24,670 nucleotides of DNA from a virus. Of the stretch, positions 15,301-21,430 are shown piece by piece. Below the pieces are notes generated by a model, which was given only the letters and a program-made list of their open reading frames with translations, was not told the origin of the DNA and ran no database searches. The translations under genes were made by a program, and so were the position numbers. Positions within the stretch are counted from its first letter, which is position 1; each line of letters opens with the position of its first letter. The stretch is taken from positions 1-24,670 of IMG/VR virus record IMGVR_UViG_3300034685_000361. One strand, written 5' to 3'.

Positions 15301-16351
15301 CCAGGCGCACGCTATCTATAGCCTGGGTCGGTTTTACTCCCCATGCATCGGCAAAGGCAAAGGCCATTTCGGCTGATTGCCGCAGGGTCTCTTTGCCCTC
15401 GTTATACTGGTTTACAAGGTGCGAAAATACTTCGCCAACTTCGCCGTACTTCTTACCGGTGGTTGTCGCCGTGTCAACCATCAGATCCTTAAATTCGCCC
15501 ATGGTGGCATTAGATTCCAGGGTTTGCGCCTGGAATCTGTTCCAGGCATTCTCTGCCTCCGAAGAAAATTTGGCAACAGCCACGTTTACGCCAGCCATCG
15601 CAACGGCAGCCATGCCGGCGTACATGCCGATCTGCTGGTATATCATCGGCAACTGCGCTATTTTTGCCTTTTGGGCGGCAGTGGTATCGGCTGCGCCCAC
15701 GATTTTCTTCGCGGCGCCGTCGATGATTTCATAGGTTTTATTGGCTACGGCGGCAAGGTCCTGGTTAATAAAGCCGGCGATCTGCGCCTTTGCCCTGGCT
15801 ACCTGGTCGGTGATAGGCTTAACAAAGACGTCCTTACCGAAAATTTTCTGGACTTCGTAGCCGAAGGCTTCTGCAAATTTCTTAATCGGCTCAGCATCGG
15901 CAAGCTGCTGCTTATAACGTGCCAGGGCTGCTTCGGCCTTTTTGATTTCGTCTACAAGTTCGTCAGCCCGGCCGCTCTCCTTCATCTGCTTCAGGGCCTT
16001 CTCCGTAAGGGCTATTTCTTCTTTCAACCTTGTCATCCGGACATTTGCCAGGTTGTAGAGCTGGGCCTCAAGGGCTTTCGCCTCGGCCTTTGTCTGGCCG
16101 AAGCCGAGGCGCGATAATTCGGCCCTGGTTTGCCGGATGGAACTCTCTAACTGGCTGAAGGCATGTGTGACCTGTACGGGGTTCGCGGCTTCAGCGAAAC
16201 GCTTGAAAGCAACTTCCGAATTCGCCAGGCGGGTGTTCATGTTTTGGATAACTTTTTCGGTACCCTGCAATGCCGCCTGGGCAGCGGCCAGGCTGCGCCG
16301 GAATTCCCGGTCATCAAGAGCCATCCTTGCGTAAAGTTCGCCAACTTGCAT
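12332..16351 (-). CDS. Tail tape measure protein
   Basis: It sets tail length and is likely ejected with the DNA. The start ATG 16351 (MQVGELYARM) follows GGCGGGTGGG; an in-frame codon ten residues earlier has no better site. The 1339 residues begin with coiled coils (about 10-230) and contain hydrophobic segments (about 470-560 and 690-740). At about 800-985 there are Trp-containing helical repeats of the type W..I(K/R)..L....W..I. The family motif SSPSGVMREIGQNVAEGLAVGI lies near 1045, and the GEAGPEAVLPL motif lies near the end. Residues about 1100-1245 are an unusual Tyr/Gly/Trp-rich insert in AT-richer DNA. By the usual scaling of about 0.15 nm per residue, the tail would be near 200 nm long (inference). 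Confidence 0.93.
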   Translation of the reverse strand: MQVGELYARMALDDREFRRSLAAAQAALQGTEKVIQNMNTRLANSEVAFKRFAEAANPVQVTHAFSQLESSIRQTRAELSRLGFGQTKAEAKALEAQLYNLANVRMTRLKEEIALTEKALKQMKESGRADELVDEIKKAEAALARYKQQLADAEPIKKFAEAFGYEVQKIFGKDVFVKPITDQVARAKAQIAGFINQDLAAVANKTYEIIDGAAKKIVGAADTTAAQKAKIAQLPMIYQQIGMYAGMAAVAMAGVNVAVAKFSSEAENAWNRFQAQTLESNATMGEFKDLMVDTATTTGKKYGEVGEVFSHLVNQYNEGKETLRQSAEMAFAFADAWGVKPTQAIDSVRLVMKKLGVEQQQAADIMTLALKKYQGDIEKATEDVITHRSEWKNLTAAGTEGARAFEQMNAALDKGAMGRFGEALRGAKAVLVELYQAVEPTLTKIADGFKNATQAATEFLRNNPGIASFIGYLGMATTATVGFVAAASPVAGLLIQHRALFHGLAQSIVAMSTGGIAVLSPQVVALRTQLELFRNAIFGLPSVIAGLGPAMLTFARSLPGMVVNFVRLNPMLTAFGIAALVIKQNWETVGPVLTKIWADLKMALEPVFAAVAQANSTVWPVFLNVLNQISQVIAQVLVGALRAVEPVIRAVAQVINGDFGAAKATMTEFASSLLSVQNGLTAIGTVIGVTAAAWAAYSATVKAVTIAKETYTAVARAAAAAQTLFNAALRANPIGLVITAITALIAAGVALYTHWDVVKAKTQELWAALTTVWEGIKASIATAVESVRVAVTNAWTAIQAATSEIWNAIKQFLVDWWPLLLAAITGPVGLVVALVIENWDEIKAKTEAIWDAIKDFLTDLWSKIEDETKKIWNDIKKFFNDTLTSIKTAFTNVWTSIRDWLATTWSSIETKTQETWNSIKTFLSGLFQSIANEVNTKFKQIKDTISNVWSNIQTRTQEVWNNIKSWLISTFSQLAQNAISWGKNLVEGFWSGIQNMAGWLRSQVTGWIEGIKSHIKALFRISSPSGVMREIGQNVAEGLAVGIKDGEVNVKNAMSGISQSMISSLSTLPNEFGRIGQDAISSLVDAINSGKSAVQDAIDSITRPIYTPPIYNPPTQALTEPEQLWVNAGGSLEGFWDTYYEYLQKAQEEGWEWFYIYPYADPSLKLYFRTDTGEFIGTTEPGSNDFGSDTGNSGSNSGTTYLDPRNGYQGPGWYGPFSNAPAYRYYGSEDEYEHGNYNYPPAYMASGGIVRKAITAVIGEAGPEAVLPLVQLQPMMTNALLEAVKGLTVLASPQPLRSELHIHIENHGTIVGSRGMEEFADIVSRRIASKYGLATGGVW

Positions 16352-16364
16352 GTTCCCACCCGCC

Positions 16365-16852
16365 TTAGAGAATTTGGTCAATATAGCCCTGCTTGACGTT
16401 TTTCTGCTTCTCGGTTACGTTAGCCACTATAACGTAATCCCAGAACATTTCCAGATCAGTATCGTCGATATCATTAGGTGTCCAGCCGAAACTACGCGAC
16501 AACTCCAAAAAATAATAAATTACGAGCTGGTAGCCGGACAGGTTTACCCTGTCGGCTTCTGTGCGTTTGGGAGCTGGTTAATCTTCATCGTTACAATTTG
16601 ACCTATCCAGGACGATATCTCGTTAAAAATTGGCAGGAAATCTTCCAGGCCGAGGTTTTCCTCAATTGCCTGCGGTGTTACGTCTGGATGATTAAACGCC
16701 TCGGCTATCAGCCGCAGCATTTCGTCCAATGCCTGCTGTGTGTCCATTTTGTCCCGCACTTCCTGGAATTTTACAAACTGCCGCCACATTTTAACTTTAG
16801 GGCTCGGAGCTGTGTAAGTTTTACCGTTCAAGGTGATAGTCGGTGCGTTCAT
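16365..16852 (-). CDS. Tail assembly chaperone G-T fusion made by -1 ribosomal frameshift
   Basis: Predicted 162-residue product: 96 codons of the upstream chaperone, a -1 slip at CCCAAAC (16565-16571), then 66 residues in the new frame ending at TAA 16365-16367. The extension includes YYFLELSRSFGWTPNDIDD and ends GYIDQIL, the familiar form of gpT-like chaperone tails. It has no start codon of its own at a useful position. In lambda and relatives, the G and GT proteins coat the tape measure and recruit the major tail protein, and their ratio is fixed by slippage. The stop lies 13 bases before the tape-measure start. No in-frame route exists without the frameshift. Confidence 0.88.
16532..16571 (-). 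promoter_or_regulatory. Programmed -1 frameshift signal: slippery heptamer plus hairpin
   Basis: The heptamer C CCA AAC (16565-16571) is in the zero-frame phase required for X XXY YYZ slippage. After a 7-nt spacer, a hairpin at 16532-16557 has a 10-bp stem (AGCC plus GACAGG, pairing with CCTGTC plus GGCT, one bulged C) and a GTAAA loop. The zero-frame stop codon TAA is in the loop. Confidence 0.85.
16544..16852 (-). CDS. Tail assembly chaperone, short (G) form
   Basis: A 102-residue zero-frame product: a short N-terminal beta segment (TITLNGKTYTA) followed by an all-helical acidic domain, typical of Firmicute phage tail chaperones. The ATG at 16852 has a CGGGAGGT ribosome site. It lies between the major tail protein and the tape measure, as in lambda-like phages. 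The last six residues after the slip site differ from the fusion form. It would be the abundant product, with the G-T fusion made at low frequency. Confidence 0.9.
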   Translation of the reverse strand: MNAPTITLNGKTYTAPSPKVKMWRQFVKFQEVRDKMDTQQALDEMLRLIAEAFNHPDVTPQAIEENLGLEDFLPIFNEISSWIGQIVTMKINQLPNAQKPTG

Positions 16853-16876
16853 TTGATCTACCTCCCGAGATTATAT

Positions 16877-16898
16877 GGGGCGGCTTTTATGCCGCCCC
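16877..16898 (-). terminator. Strong hairpin after the major tail protein gene (attenuator or processing site)
   Basis: An 8-bp perfect GC stem (GGGGCGGC / GCCGCCCC) with an ATAAAA loop begins 12 bases after the major tail protein stop. The following bases are ATATAATC, so there is no T-run and full termination is unlikely. A partial attenuator or 3' RNA-stabilising element is more likely. Confidence 0.6.
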
Positions 16899-16909
16899 GG
16901 TAATCAAGT

Positions 16910-17794
16910 TTAAGCCGTAGTAAAGTTGATCACATACGGGCTGGCCAGGGCGTTGCCCGCCAGGTCCTTGACGTTCGTTGTAACCACGAAAATGTACTGC
17001 GTAGCAGCCGCCAGGTTGGCCGCCGGGTCGAAGGTGACTACAGTGTGGTCTGCATTGAGCGACAGGGTACCGGCTACCGGCGCACCGTCGGCCGTCATCA
17101 AAATGAAGTTGGCCGGCGTGACGGTGCTGGCCTGAATGGCCTCGCTGAAGGTTATCACGATGTTGGCGCTGACGGACACGCCGGTAGCCGCATCAGCCGG
17201 GGTGCTGGACAGCACGGTTGGAGGTGTGGTGTCAGCGGCGCCTTCCACGGCAGCGAACCAGTTAGCGCCGATACTCGGCACGTAATCCGGATGGTCCTCG
17301 TCCGCCTGCTTAATCCAGGCATCATCGAAAATGCGCTTCAGGAAAATACCCTCAATCTTCGGGGTTTGAAAGTTTACTTTGTCGTCCTTTGTTTTGTGTT
17401 CCAGCTTGGGAAGCTGGAATTTGCCTTTGAGCAGCCAAACGTACCGATATTTTCCGTTTGTCTTTAAGGATTTGAAGCCAATTGCGACATAAGGTGCCGT
17501 ATCGGTGGATTTCCGTACCATTACACCGCCAGAAATAGTATGACCAAGTAGTGCGGCCTGTACTTCCAGTGGCAGGTCCTTAACTTCGAGGCTAAGTTTG
17601 ATTTCCCCCATGTTGCTGAAGGTTTCCGCAGGCCCATCGTCCGCGAAAAGAGTACCACTGGAAGGATTAGGGTCAATGTCGGCGGTTATCACCCCGGGGA
17701 TGGCCACGGGCGCCTGATAGGTCACACCTGTTTCGTCGTCTTTGGTAAGGATTGCGTAATGTAAGTCACGTAAACCAACTTGAACTCCAGCCAT
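16910..17794 (-). CDS. Major tail protein with fused C-terminal Ig-like domain
   Basis: It forms the hexameric rings of the siphovirus tail tube. Residues 1-185 are the phi13-type tube domain (MAGVQVGLRDLHYAILTKD, then GTLFADDGPAETFSNMG at 47-63, then KYRYVWLLKGKF). Residues 190-294 (from DTTPPTVLSSTPADAATGV) form a bacterial Ig-like domain of the SbsA/Big_5 type that would project from the tail surface. In SPP1 a comparable extension is added to only some subunits by frameshifting; here it is fused directly, so every subunit should carry it. Start ATG 17794 has a strong AAGGAGGAAT site. A hairpin follows the gene. Confidence 0.93.
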   Translation of the reverse strand: MAGVQVGLRDLHYAILTKDDETGVTYQAPVAIPGVITADIDPNPSSGTLFADDGPAETFSNMGEIKLSLEVKDLPLEVQAALLGHTISGGVMVRKSTDTAPYVAIGFKSLKTNGKYRYVWLLKGKFQLPKLEHKTKDDKVNFQTPKIEGIFLKRIFDDAWIKQADEDHPDYVPSIGANWFAAVEGAADTTPPTVLSSTPADAATGVSVSANIVITFSEAIQASTVTPANFILMTADGAPVAGTLSLNADHTVVTFDPAANLAAATQYIFVVTTNVKDLAGNALASPYVINFTTA

Positions 17795-17807
17795 TTGGCA
17801 TTCCTCC

Positions 17808-18206
17808 TTAATCTCTTGTGGTTGCTACCGCCAAATTAAACACAAAAACCGTCCGCCCGCTGGCGTCGGTTTCAAGTTTGAACGGCGTTTGCAGGGCCTG
17901 GATTATGGCCACACGGTCTGGTGTAAGCTGTACCCCTTCGCCCCGGGTATCAGCCCGGTCCAGCAGGTTGAATATGGCCCATGCCTTTGCCCGGGCGGTA
18001 GCGTAACTTTTATTGCGTACCAGAACCTGTACCCGCCGGTCAAGGGCATCAACGCCGGTGGTAGTCGGTAGACCGGCATATTCAAAAATACTGATCAGAT
18101 TGTCAGGTTGGTCTGGCCGGGTGTCCAAAAAAATATCCGTCCCTATGGCTGCGGCCTGGGAGTTGGCAATGAGATACAATGCAATGTCCCTGGTTAGTTC
18201 AGCAAT
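17808..18206 (-). CDS. Tail terminator protein, probable ATT start codon
   Basis: A minor capsid/tail terminator-like protein that would cap the tail tube and join it to the head. I start it at ATT 18206, giving 132 residues beginning MAELTRDIALYLIANS. This frame is closed by a stop (TAA) just before the ATT. The strong ribosome site AGGGGGTGGT ends 4 bases upstream, and the family usually begins with this helix. No ATG, GTG or TTG occurs in frame until TTG 18179, which would remove the first nine residues of the helix and has no ribosome site. The gene is 2-13 bases from its neighbours. Family identity comes from position and helix-strand pattern (TDIFLD, LQTPFKLETD). Confidence 0.78.
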   Translation of the reverse strand: MAELTRDIALYLIANSQAAAIGTDIFLDTRPDQPDNLISIFEYAGLPTTTGVDALDRRVQVLVRNKSYATARAKAWAIFNLLDRADTRGEGVQLTPDRVAIIQALQTPFKLETDASGRTVFVFNLAVATTRD

Positions 18207-18218
18207 TTATACCACCCC

Positions 18219-18581
18219 CTACGGCGTATTTCGCAAGGCAGCCCGCACCCGCTCTTCTACCAACCGGGTGACGGCAGGTAGATTGCGGTTAAACGGATCC
18301 TCCAGGTACTTGGCCTTGCCTCCCCGGGGGTGGTTAAAGTCCAAGCGTTCATGCTGGACAACGGCATACGGTGTGTTGAATGAAATGTATACCGCCCACT
18401 CAGCGGGCGCGTCGGTCACGGTCCCGGACCGGCGCAGGGTACCGGTATCAATCGGCGTCTCGTCGATAGCTTCGGTCAGGATATGCTCTGCCCCGTCATG
18501 CAGGGCCTGCAGTGCCGCCTCGCGGGCTATTTTCGTTGCCAGCTCACCACGCCAGGTAAAGCTTCCTACCTCTTTCGGCAT
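18219..18581 (-). CDS. HK97 gp10/SPP1 gp17-like tail completion protein
   Basis: A 120-residue protein beginning MPKEVGSFTW at ATG 18581, which overlaps the preceding stop by one base (TGATG). An apparent longer frame upstream is antisense or shifted coding of the neighbouring gene. Features of the HK97-gp10 family are present: an N-terminal helix ending in DETPIDTGTLRRSGTV (about 40-56), strands AEWAVYISFNTPYAVVQHE, and a C-terminal helix. Such proteins sit at the head-tail interface and may help the tail terminator assemble. Neighbour order (head closure before, tail terminator after) agrees. Confidence 0.88.
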   Translation of the reverse strand: MPKEVGSFTWRGELATKIAREAALQALHDGAEHILTEAIDETPIDTGTLRRSGTVTDAPAEWAVYISFNTPYAVVQHERLDFNHPRGGKAKYLEDPFNRNLPAVTRLVEERVRAALRNTP

Positions 18582-18874
18582 CAGCAGGCCACCTCCCGGA
18601 AAAGTATGCTTCCATCCAACATGGTCGCATCCAGGACAGAGATCACCGGCCACTCCCGGCCGGCATATACAAGTGTATCCCCAGGCTGGACAGGTTCGGT
18701 GGTGTATACCAGGCTTTCACTGACCACTTCCTGCCCCTGCCGGTCGCGGACCAAGCGGCGCTTTGAGATCCAGCGGACCTGGATTTCCTTTTCTTCTACC
18801 ACAGGTTCGCCGTATTCGTTGGTTCCGGTGGTGCGCCGCCAGATGGCCCGGTGACAAAGGTATAACTCAATCAT
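18581..18874 (-). CDS. Head closure protein, SPP1 gp16-like
   Basis: A 97-residue beta-rich protein starting at ATG 18874, in an ATGA overlap with the connector gene. The pattern YLCHRAIWRRTTGTNEYGEPVVEE, then a strand-rich core, then QPGDTLVYAGREWPVISV, is characteristic of small head-tail joining proteins, where the tyrosine-rich hairpin closes the DNA channel. Position between the gp15-like connector and the gp17-like protein fits exactly. A longer reading starting at 19072 would run through the connector gene in another frame and is rejected. Confidence 0.85.
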   Translation of the reverse strand: MIELYLCHRAIWRRTTGTNEYGEPVVEEKEIQVRWISKRRLVRDRQGQEVVSESLVYTTEPVQPGDTLVYAGREWPVISVLDATMLDGSILFREVAC

Positions 18875-19299
18875 ACGATAGCCACGCTCCCCGCCAGCCA
18901 GGGCCGCAGCAACTCCCTGGCCTCCTGGCTCAACAGGCCCCGGCCAGCGCCCGGGCGGTACTGCTCGTTCAGACCACTGGGGCCGCCGATACTGAAAACG
19001 GTCACGCCTTCCTGCTGGAGTTTCCGGCGCTGGCTGTTGCCCCGTTCCAGTAAGGCCAGGGCCTCTTCGCAACAGGCATCCTTCACGGCTTGGGGAACTT
19101 CGATATCCGGGTAGCGTGGGAAGGCCAGAGCCTGGGCAGGGTCGGTTTTGCGTCCGGCGATTGGTTGCCGGTCAATGGCCCGGGTGGCCATCTCCAGAGC
19201 TTTTATTTTGTCCGGATCTGCAGCATTAGCCCAGGCGTCAGAGAAAAGACGGGCCGAAAAGTAGGCCTGGGCCTCTTCCAGTGTCACGTAGGCGGGCAT
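18871..19299 (-). CDS. Head-tail connector protein, SPP1 gp15-like
   Basis: A 142-residue mostly helical protein: YVTLEEAQAYFSARL, then WANAADPDKIKALEMATRAID, PRYPDIEVPQAVKDACCEEALALL, and a C-terminal segment leading to LLRPWLAG. These are the landmarks of the gp15/YqbG-type adaptor family, which binds below the portal. The ATG at 19299 has GGTGACTAATC upstream, and the gene lies 2 bases after the small Glu/Pro-rich gene. It directly precedes the head closure gene in an ATGA overlap. Confidence 0.9.
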   Translation of the reverse strand: MPAYVTLEEAQAYFSARLFSDAWANAADPDKIKALEMATRAIDRQPIAGRKTDPAQALAFPRYPDIEVPQAVKDACCEEALALLERGNSQRRKLQQEGVTVFSIGGPSGLNEQYRPGAGRGLLSQEARELLRPWLAGSVAIV

Positions 19300-19301
19300 G
19301 A

Positions 19302-19511
19302 TTAGTCACCGCCTTTTTTCTTACCTTTCTTTGGCTCAACAGGTTCCGGTTCTTCTGCCGGTTCCTGTACCCCTGCCGGTGCGGCTGCCTGCGGTTCCGG
19401 TTCTTCTGCCTGAGCGGAGGGGGTTTGCTGTAGCTCCTGTTCTCTTTGCCGTTCTTCTTCCGCTTTTCTAGCCAGTTCACGCCGGCGCCGGTTGAATGCG
19501 GTTACACTCAT
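19302..19511 (-). CDS. Small basic-acidic disordered protein after the capsid gene
   Basis: A 69-residue protein with three parts: a basic helix (FNRRRRELARKAEEERQREQ), a Pro/Glu/Ala-rich low-complexity middle (about 29-58) and a Lys-rich end (KKGKKKGGD). Proteins of this shape often stand between the major capsid and connector genes of Firmicute siphoviruses, and their function is generally not known. It is probably intrinsically disordered. Start ATG 19511 follows the non-coding gap with the palindrome. Confidence 0.75.
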   Translation of the reverse strand: MSVTAFNRRRRELARKAEEERQREQELQQTPSAQAEEPEPQAAAPAGVQEPAEEPEPVEPKKGKKKGGD

Positions 19512-19532
19512 TTAAACCACCAGCTTTCCCAG

Positions 19533-19548
19533 TATTTCACGTGAAATA
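19533..19548. promoter_or_regulatory. 16-bp perfect palindrome resembling parS, copy 2
   Basis: TATTTCACGTGAAATA, identical to 8110-8125, lies in the 68-bp gap after the major capsid gene, 6 bases from the capsid hairpin. The two copies are 11.4 kb apart and both fall in rare non-coding gaps of an otherwise densely packed operon. That argues for a retained binding site rather than chance. Confidence 0.6.
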
Positions 19549-19554
19549 TTTGTT

Positions 19555-19576
19555 GAGGCGGGCTAAAACCCGCCTC
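19555..19576 (-). terminator. Hairpin directly after the major capsid gene
   Basis: A perfect 8-bp stem GAGGCGGG / CCCGCCTC with a TTTTAG loop begins 3 bases after the capsid stop codon. The sequence after it (AACAAATATTT) has no clean T-run, so a leaky attenuator or mRNA 3'-end stabiliser is more likely than a full terminator. It parallels the hairpin after the major tail protein gene. Confidence 0.6.
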
Positions 19577-19579
19577 CTT

Positions 19580-20542
19580 TTAAATCTTGTGGATAAACGC
19601 AACAATCCGGATGGCCTTGTTCTCGTACACCCTGGTCCAGTTAGCACCGTTCTCCAACTCCGCGTTCGTCGGGCTGGAGCCGGCAGGAGTGCCCACCCAC
19701 TTGACACCCCTGGGGTGCAGGATGAACGTCCGCCGGTTAATCAGGTAGTCCTCACCGGCCAGGGTGTCCCGATCGGTCTCAGTCGGGACGAAACCTACAG
19801 GATTACCCTCACCGTAAGCAATAGCACCTTCGCCGAAGATGTAAGTAGTGTAAATACCATTCACGGTATCTACAGGGCAGCCATCGTCAACAATAACCCG
19901 CTTACCCATATAAGTCGGCACCTGCGGGCTGGCGGTGGACGGCTGGATGTACTGGATCAGGTTCTGCTTTGCCAGGGCCGCCTCTACAGCAGAGTGCATG
20001 ACCACGGCAGTAAGCTGGTCTTTGGCATCACCCAGGAGCTGGACCGCATCAATGAAGCTGGAAGCAGAAATCTTCTCAGCCCCGCCAGTCAGGCCAGAGA
20101 TGTCGAGCTTGTTGCCGGCCATGCTGGCAGAAGCAAATACACCTTTGAGAATCGAAATCAGCGTAGCCTGGTACCGCCGCGCCCAGTAACCGGCCACCAG
20201 GTCTCCGATTACCCGCATCGGGTCGTCGCCGGCAAGGTTGGCCGCTAGGTCGTTAGCACCCCAGGCTTTACCCCGGCGCAGGATTACAGCCACGTCCTGG
20301 CCGGTGCCAATCTTATCGGGGGTAAGGGCTGTACTGTCGGACAGTACCTCATCCGCTCCAGTCAGGTCAGTCCAGTAAGGCATATTGATGGTCTTGGCTC
20401 CAGAGCTGGCCAGCCGATCAAATTCTGCGGTCCTCTGAGCAATTCCGCTCTGAAAAATAGCGGCCAATTCCATCGTCCGCTGAACAACGTAAGGGTTGAA
20501 TACTTCAGGTACGATTACGTCCGCAATCTTAGTAACAGCCAT
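19580..20542 (-). CDS. Major capsid (coat) protein, HK97-fold
   Basis: A 320-residue shell protein that follows the scaffold gene. The order is typical of the SPP1 gp13/coat group. It has an N-terminal arm (IADVIVPEVFNPYVVQRTMELA), then KTINMPYWTDLTGADEVLSDSTALTP (about 50-75), and then the long spine helix with DDPMRVIGDLVAGYWARRYQ. The A-domain contains VVMHSAVEAALAKQNLI and MGKRVIVDDGCPV. The C-terminus (RTFILHPRGVKWVG) is a P-domain strand. No maturation protease gene is visible nearby, and the protein has no long N-terminal delta domain, consistent with use of a separate scaffold. Ribosome site AGGAGGATGATGG precedes ATG 20542. Confidence 0.93.
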   Translation of the reverse strand: MAVTKIADVIVPEVFNPYVVQRTMELAAIFQSGIAQRTAEFDRLASSGAKTINMPYWTDLTGADEVLSDSTALTPDKIGTGQDVAVILRRGKAWGANDLAANLAGDDPMRVIGDLVAGYWARRYQATLISILKGVFASASMAGNKLDISGLTGGAEKISASSFIDAVQLLGDAKDQLTAVVMHSAVEAALAKQNLIQYIQPSTASPQVPTYMGKRVIVDDGCPVDTVNGIYTTYIFGEGAIAYGEGNPVGFVPTETDRDTLAGEDYLINRRTFILHPRGVKWVGTPAGSSPTNAELENGANWTRVYENKAIRIVAFIHKI

Positions 20543-20557
20543 CGTCCATCATCCTCC

Positions 20558-21160
20558 TTAGATTTTCACCCCCGCTTCGGCCATAAGCCTTTGAGCCAAA
20601 GCAGGATTTTCTTTGAGAATTTTGGCCTGCATCGTGAGGTTAAAGGTTTCCTTTTTCCAGGGATTCTGCATCCCTCCGGTGTTTGGCGGGTTTGTGCCGC
20701 TCCCCACCGTTTTCCCAGCAGCACCAATCAGCTTCTTCAGCTCCCCGGCGTCCTGCCGTATCTCCTCTTCCGTGGTACCGAAAATGCGGCTGGCCCACGC
20801 CTTCAGAAGCCCCATTTCGTCTAAAACCTTGAGCTTCAGGCTTTCCAGCCGGGCCTCTTGGAGCTGGAGTTCAAGCTCTAGCTGCCGCCGTTCTGCTTCG
20901 GCCAGCTTGACCTGGAGTTTTTCGGTCTCGCTCATCTGGGCCTCCTTCAGCTTCTTAAGCTCCTCAGCCGCTTTTTTCAGTTCGTCGTAGTCCTTATATT
21001 TCTCCCGTTCACGCTTTAGGCGTTCAGCTAAGATGCGCTCAAGCTCCTCCTGCGTGAACGTCTTTGGTGGTTCCGGCGGGTTCTGGTTGCCACCCTGGCC
21101 GCCGTTGCCAGGGTTCTGTTCTGGATTTTGATTGGGATTTTGATTGTTGTTGTCAGCCAT
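20558..21160 (-). CDS. Capsid scaffolding protein (DUF4355-like)
   Basis: An internal scaffold that shapes the procapsid and leaves before maturation. The 200-residue protein opens with a low-complexity Asn/Gln/Pro/Gly-rich stretch (1-32). It continues with KTFTQEELERILAERLKREREKY (about 33-56) and a long charged coiled coil to about residue 120. It ends in a short helical C-terminus (ALAQRLMAEAGVKI) of the sort that contacts the coat protein. This layout is typical of DUF4355-type scaffolds, and its place directly before the capsid gene is standard. Start ATG 21160 has AAGGAGGATAAC upstream. Confidence 0.92.
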   Translation of the reverse strand: MADNNNQNPNQNPEQNPGNGGQGGNQNPPEPPKTFTQEELERILAERLKREREKYKDYDELKKAAEELKKLKEAQMSETEKLQVKLAEAERRQLELELQLQEARLESLKLKVLDEMGLLKAWASRIFGTTEEEIRQDAGELKKLIGAAGKTVGSGTNPPNTGGMQNPWKKETFNLTMQAKILKENPALAQRLMAEAGVKI

Positions 21161-21208
21161 CAGTAGTTATCCTCCTTCCGGGTTTTTGCCGGGTTCCCGT
21201 ACCCGTGA

Positions 21209-21430
21209 TTATTCACAGTAAGGGCAAAGAGCCACATAGTGACAGTCGCCCTTTGCGGCCTCCAACAAGCCAAGCTTTTCGATGTAACTCAGCTCGGCCC
21301 AAGCTATCTCAAATGTGCCGTCCCTGTTCTTGATGCACAGCACAAGGCCCTCAATCTCGCCTTGCTCGAATTTCCTGTTCAGTCGGTCAATTGCTTCCCC
21401 AACGCTGCCCAGGCGCACTACCTTGCTCAT
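21209..21430 (-). CDS. Small hypothetical phage protein
   Basis: A 73-residue protein with a helical first half (SVGEAIDRLNRKFEQGEIEG), a strand-turn-strand (LVLCIKNRDGTFEIAWAEL) and a last helix, ending in CHYVALCPYCE with a CPYC pair. It starts at ATG 21430, overlapping the upstream stop by one base, and lies before the scaffold gene. I do not recognise a function; the form suggests a small alpha-beta protein. The terminal CxxC could bind metal or be redox-active, but this is speculative. Confidence 0.7.
   Translation of the reverse strand: MSKVVRLGSVGEAIDRLNRKFEQGEIEGLVLCIKNRDGTFEIAWAELSYIEKLGLLEAAKGDCHYVALCPYCE

Noticed and set aside
14943-15734. A 263-residue rightward open frame within the tape measure
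   Set aside because: It is antisense to well-conserved tape-measure coding, has a Ser/Ala-rich shadow composition and no domain; a by-product of GC-rich codon use.
18581-19072. A 163-residue version of the head closure protein
   Set aside because: Its first 66 codons lie inside the connector gene in another frame. The ATG at 18874 in an ATGA overlap is the natural start.
19496-20248. A 250-residue rightward open frame opposite the capsid gene
   Set aside because: Antisense to a secure capsid gene, with no motifs and no convincing ribosome site.
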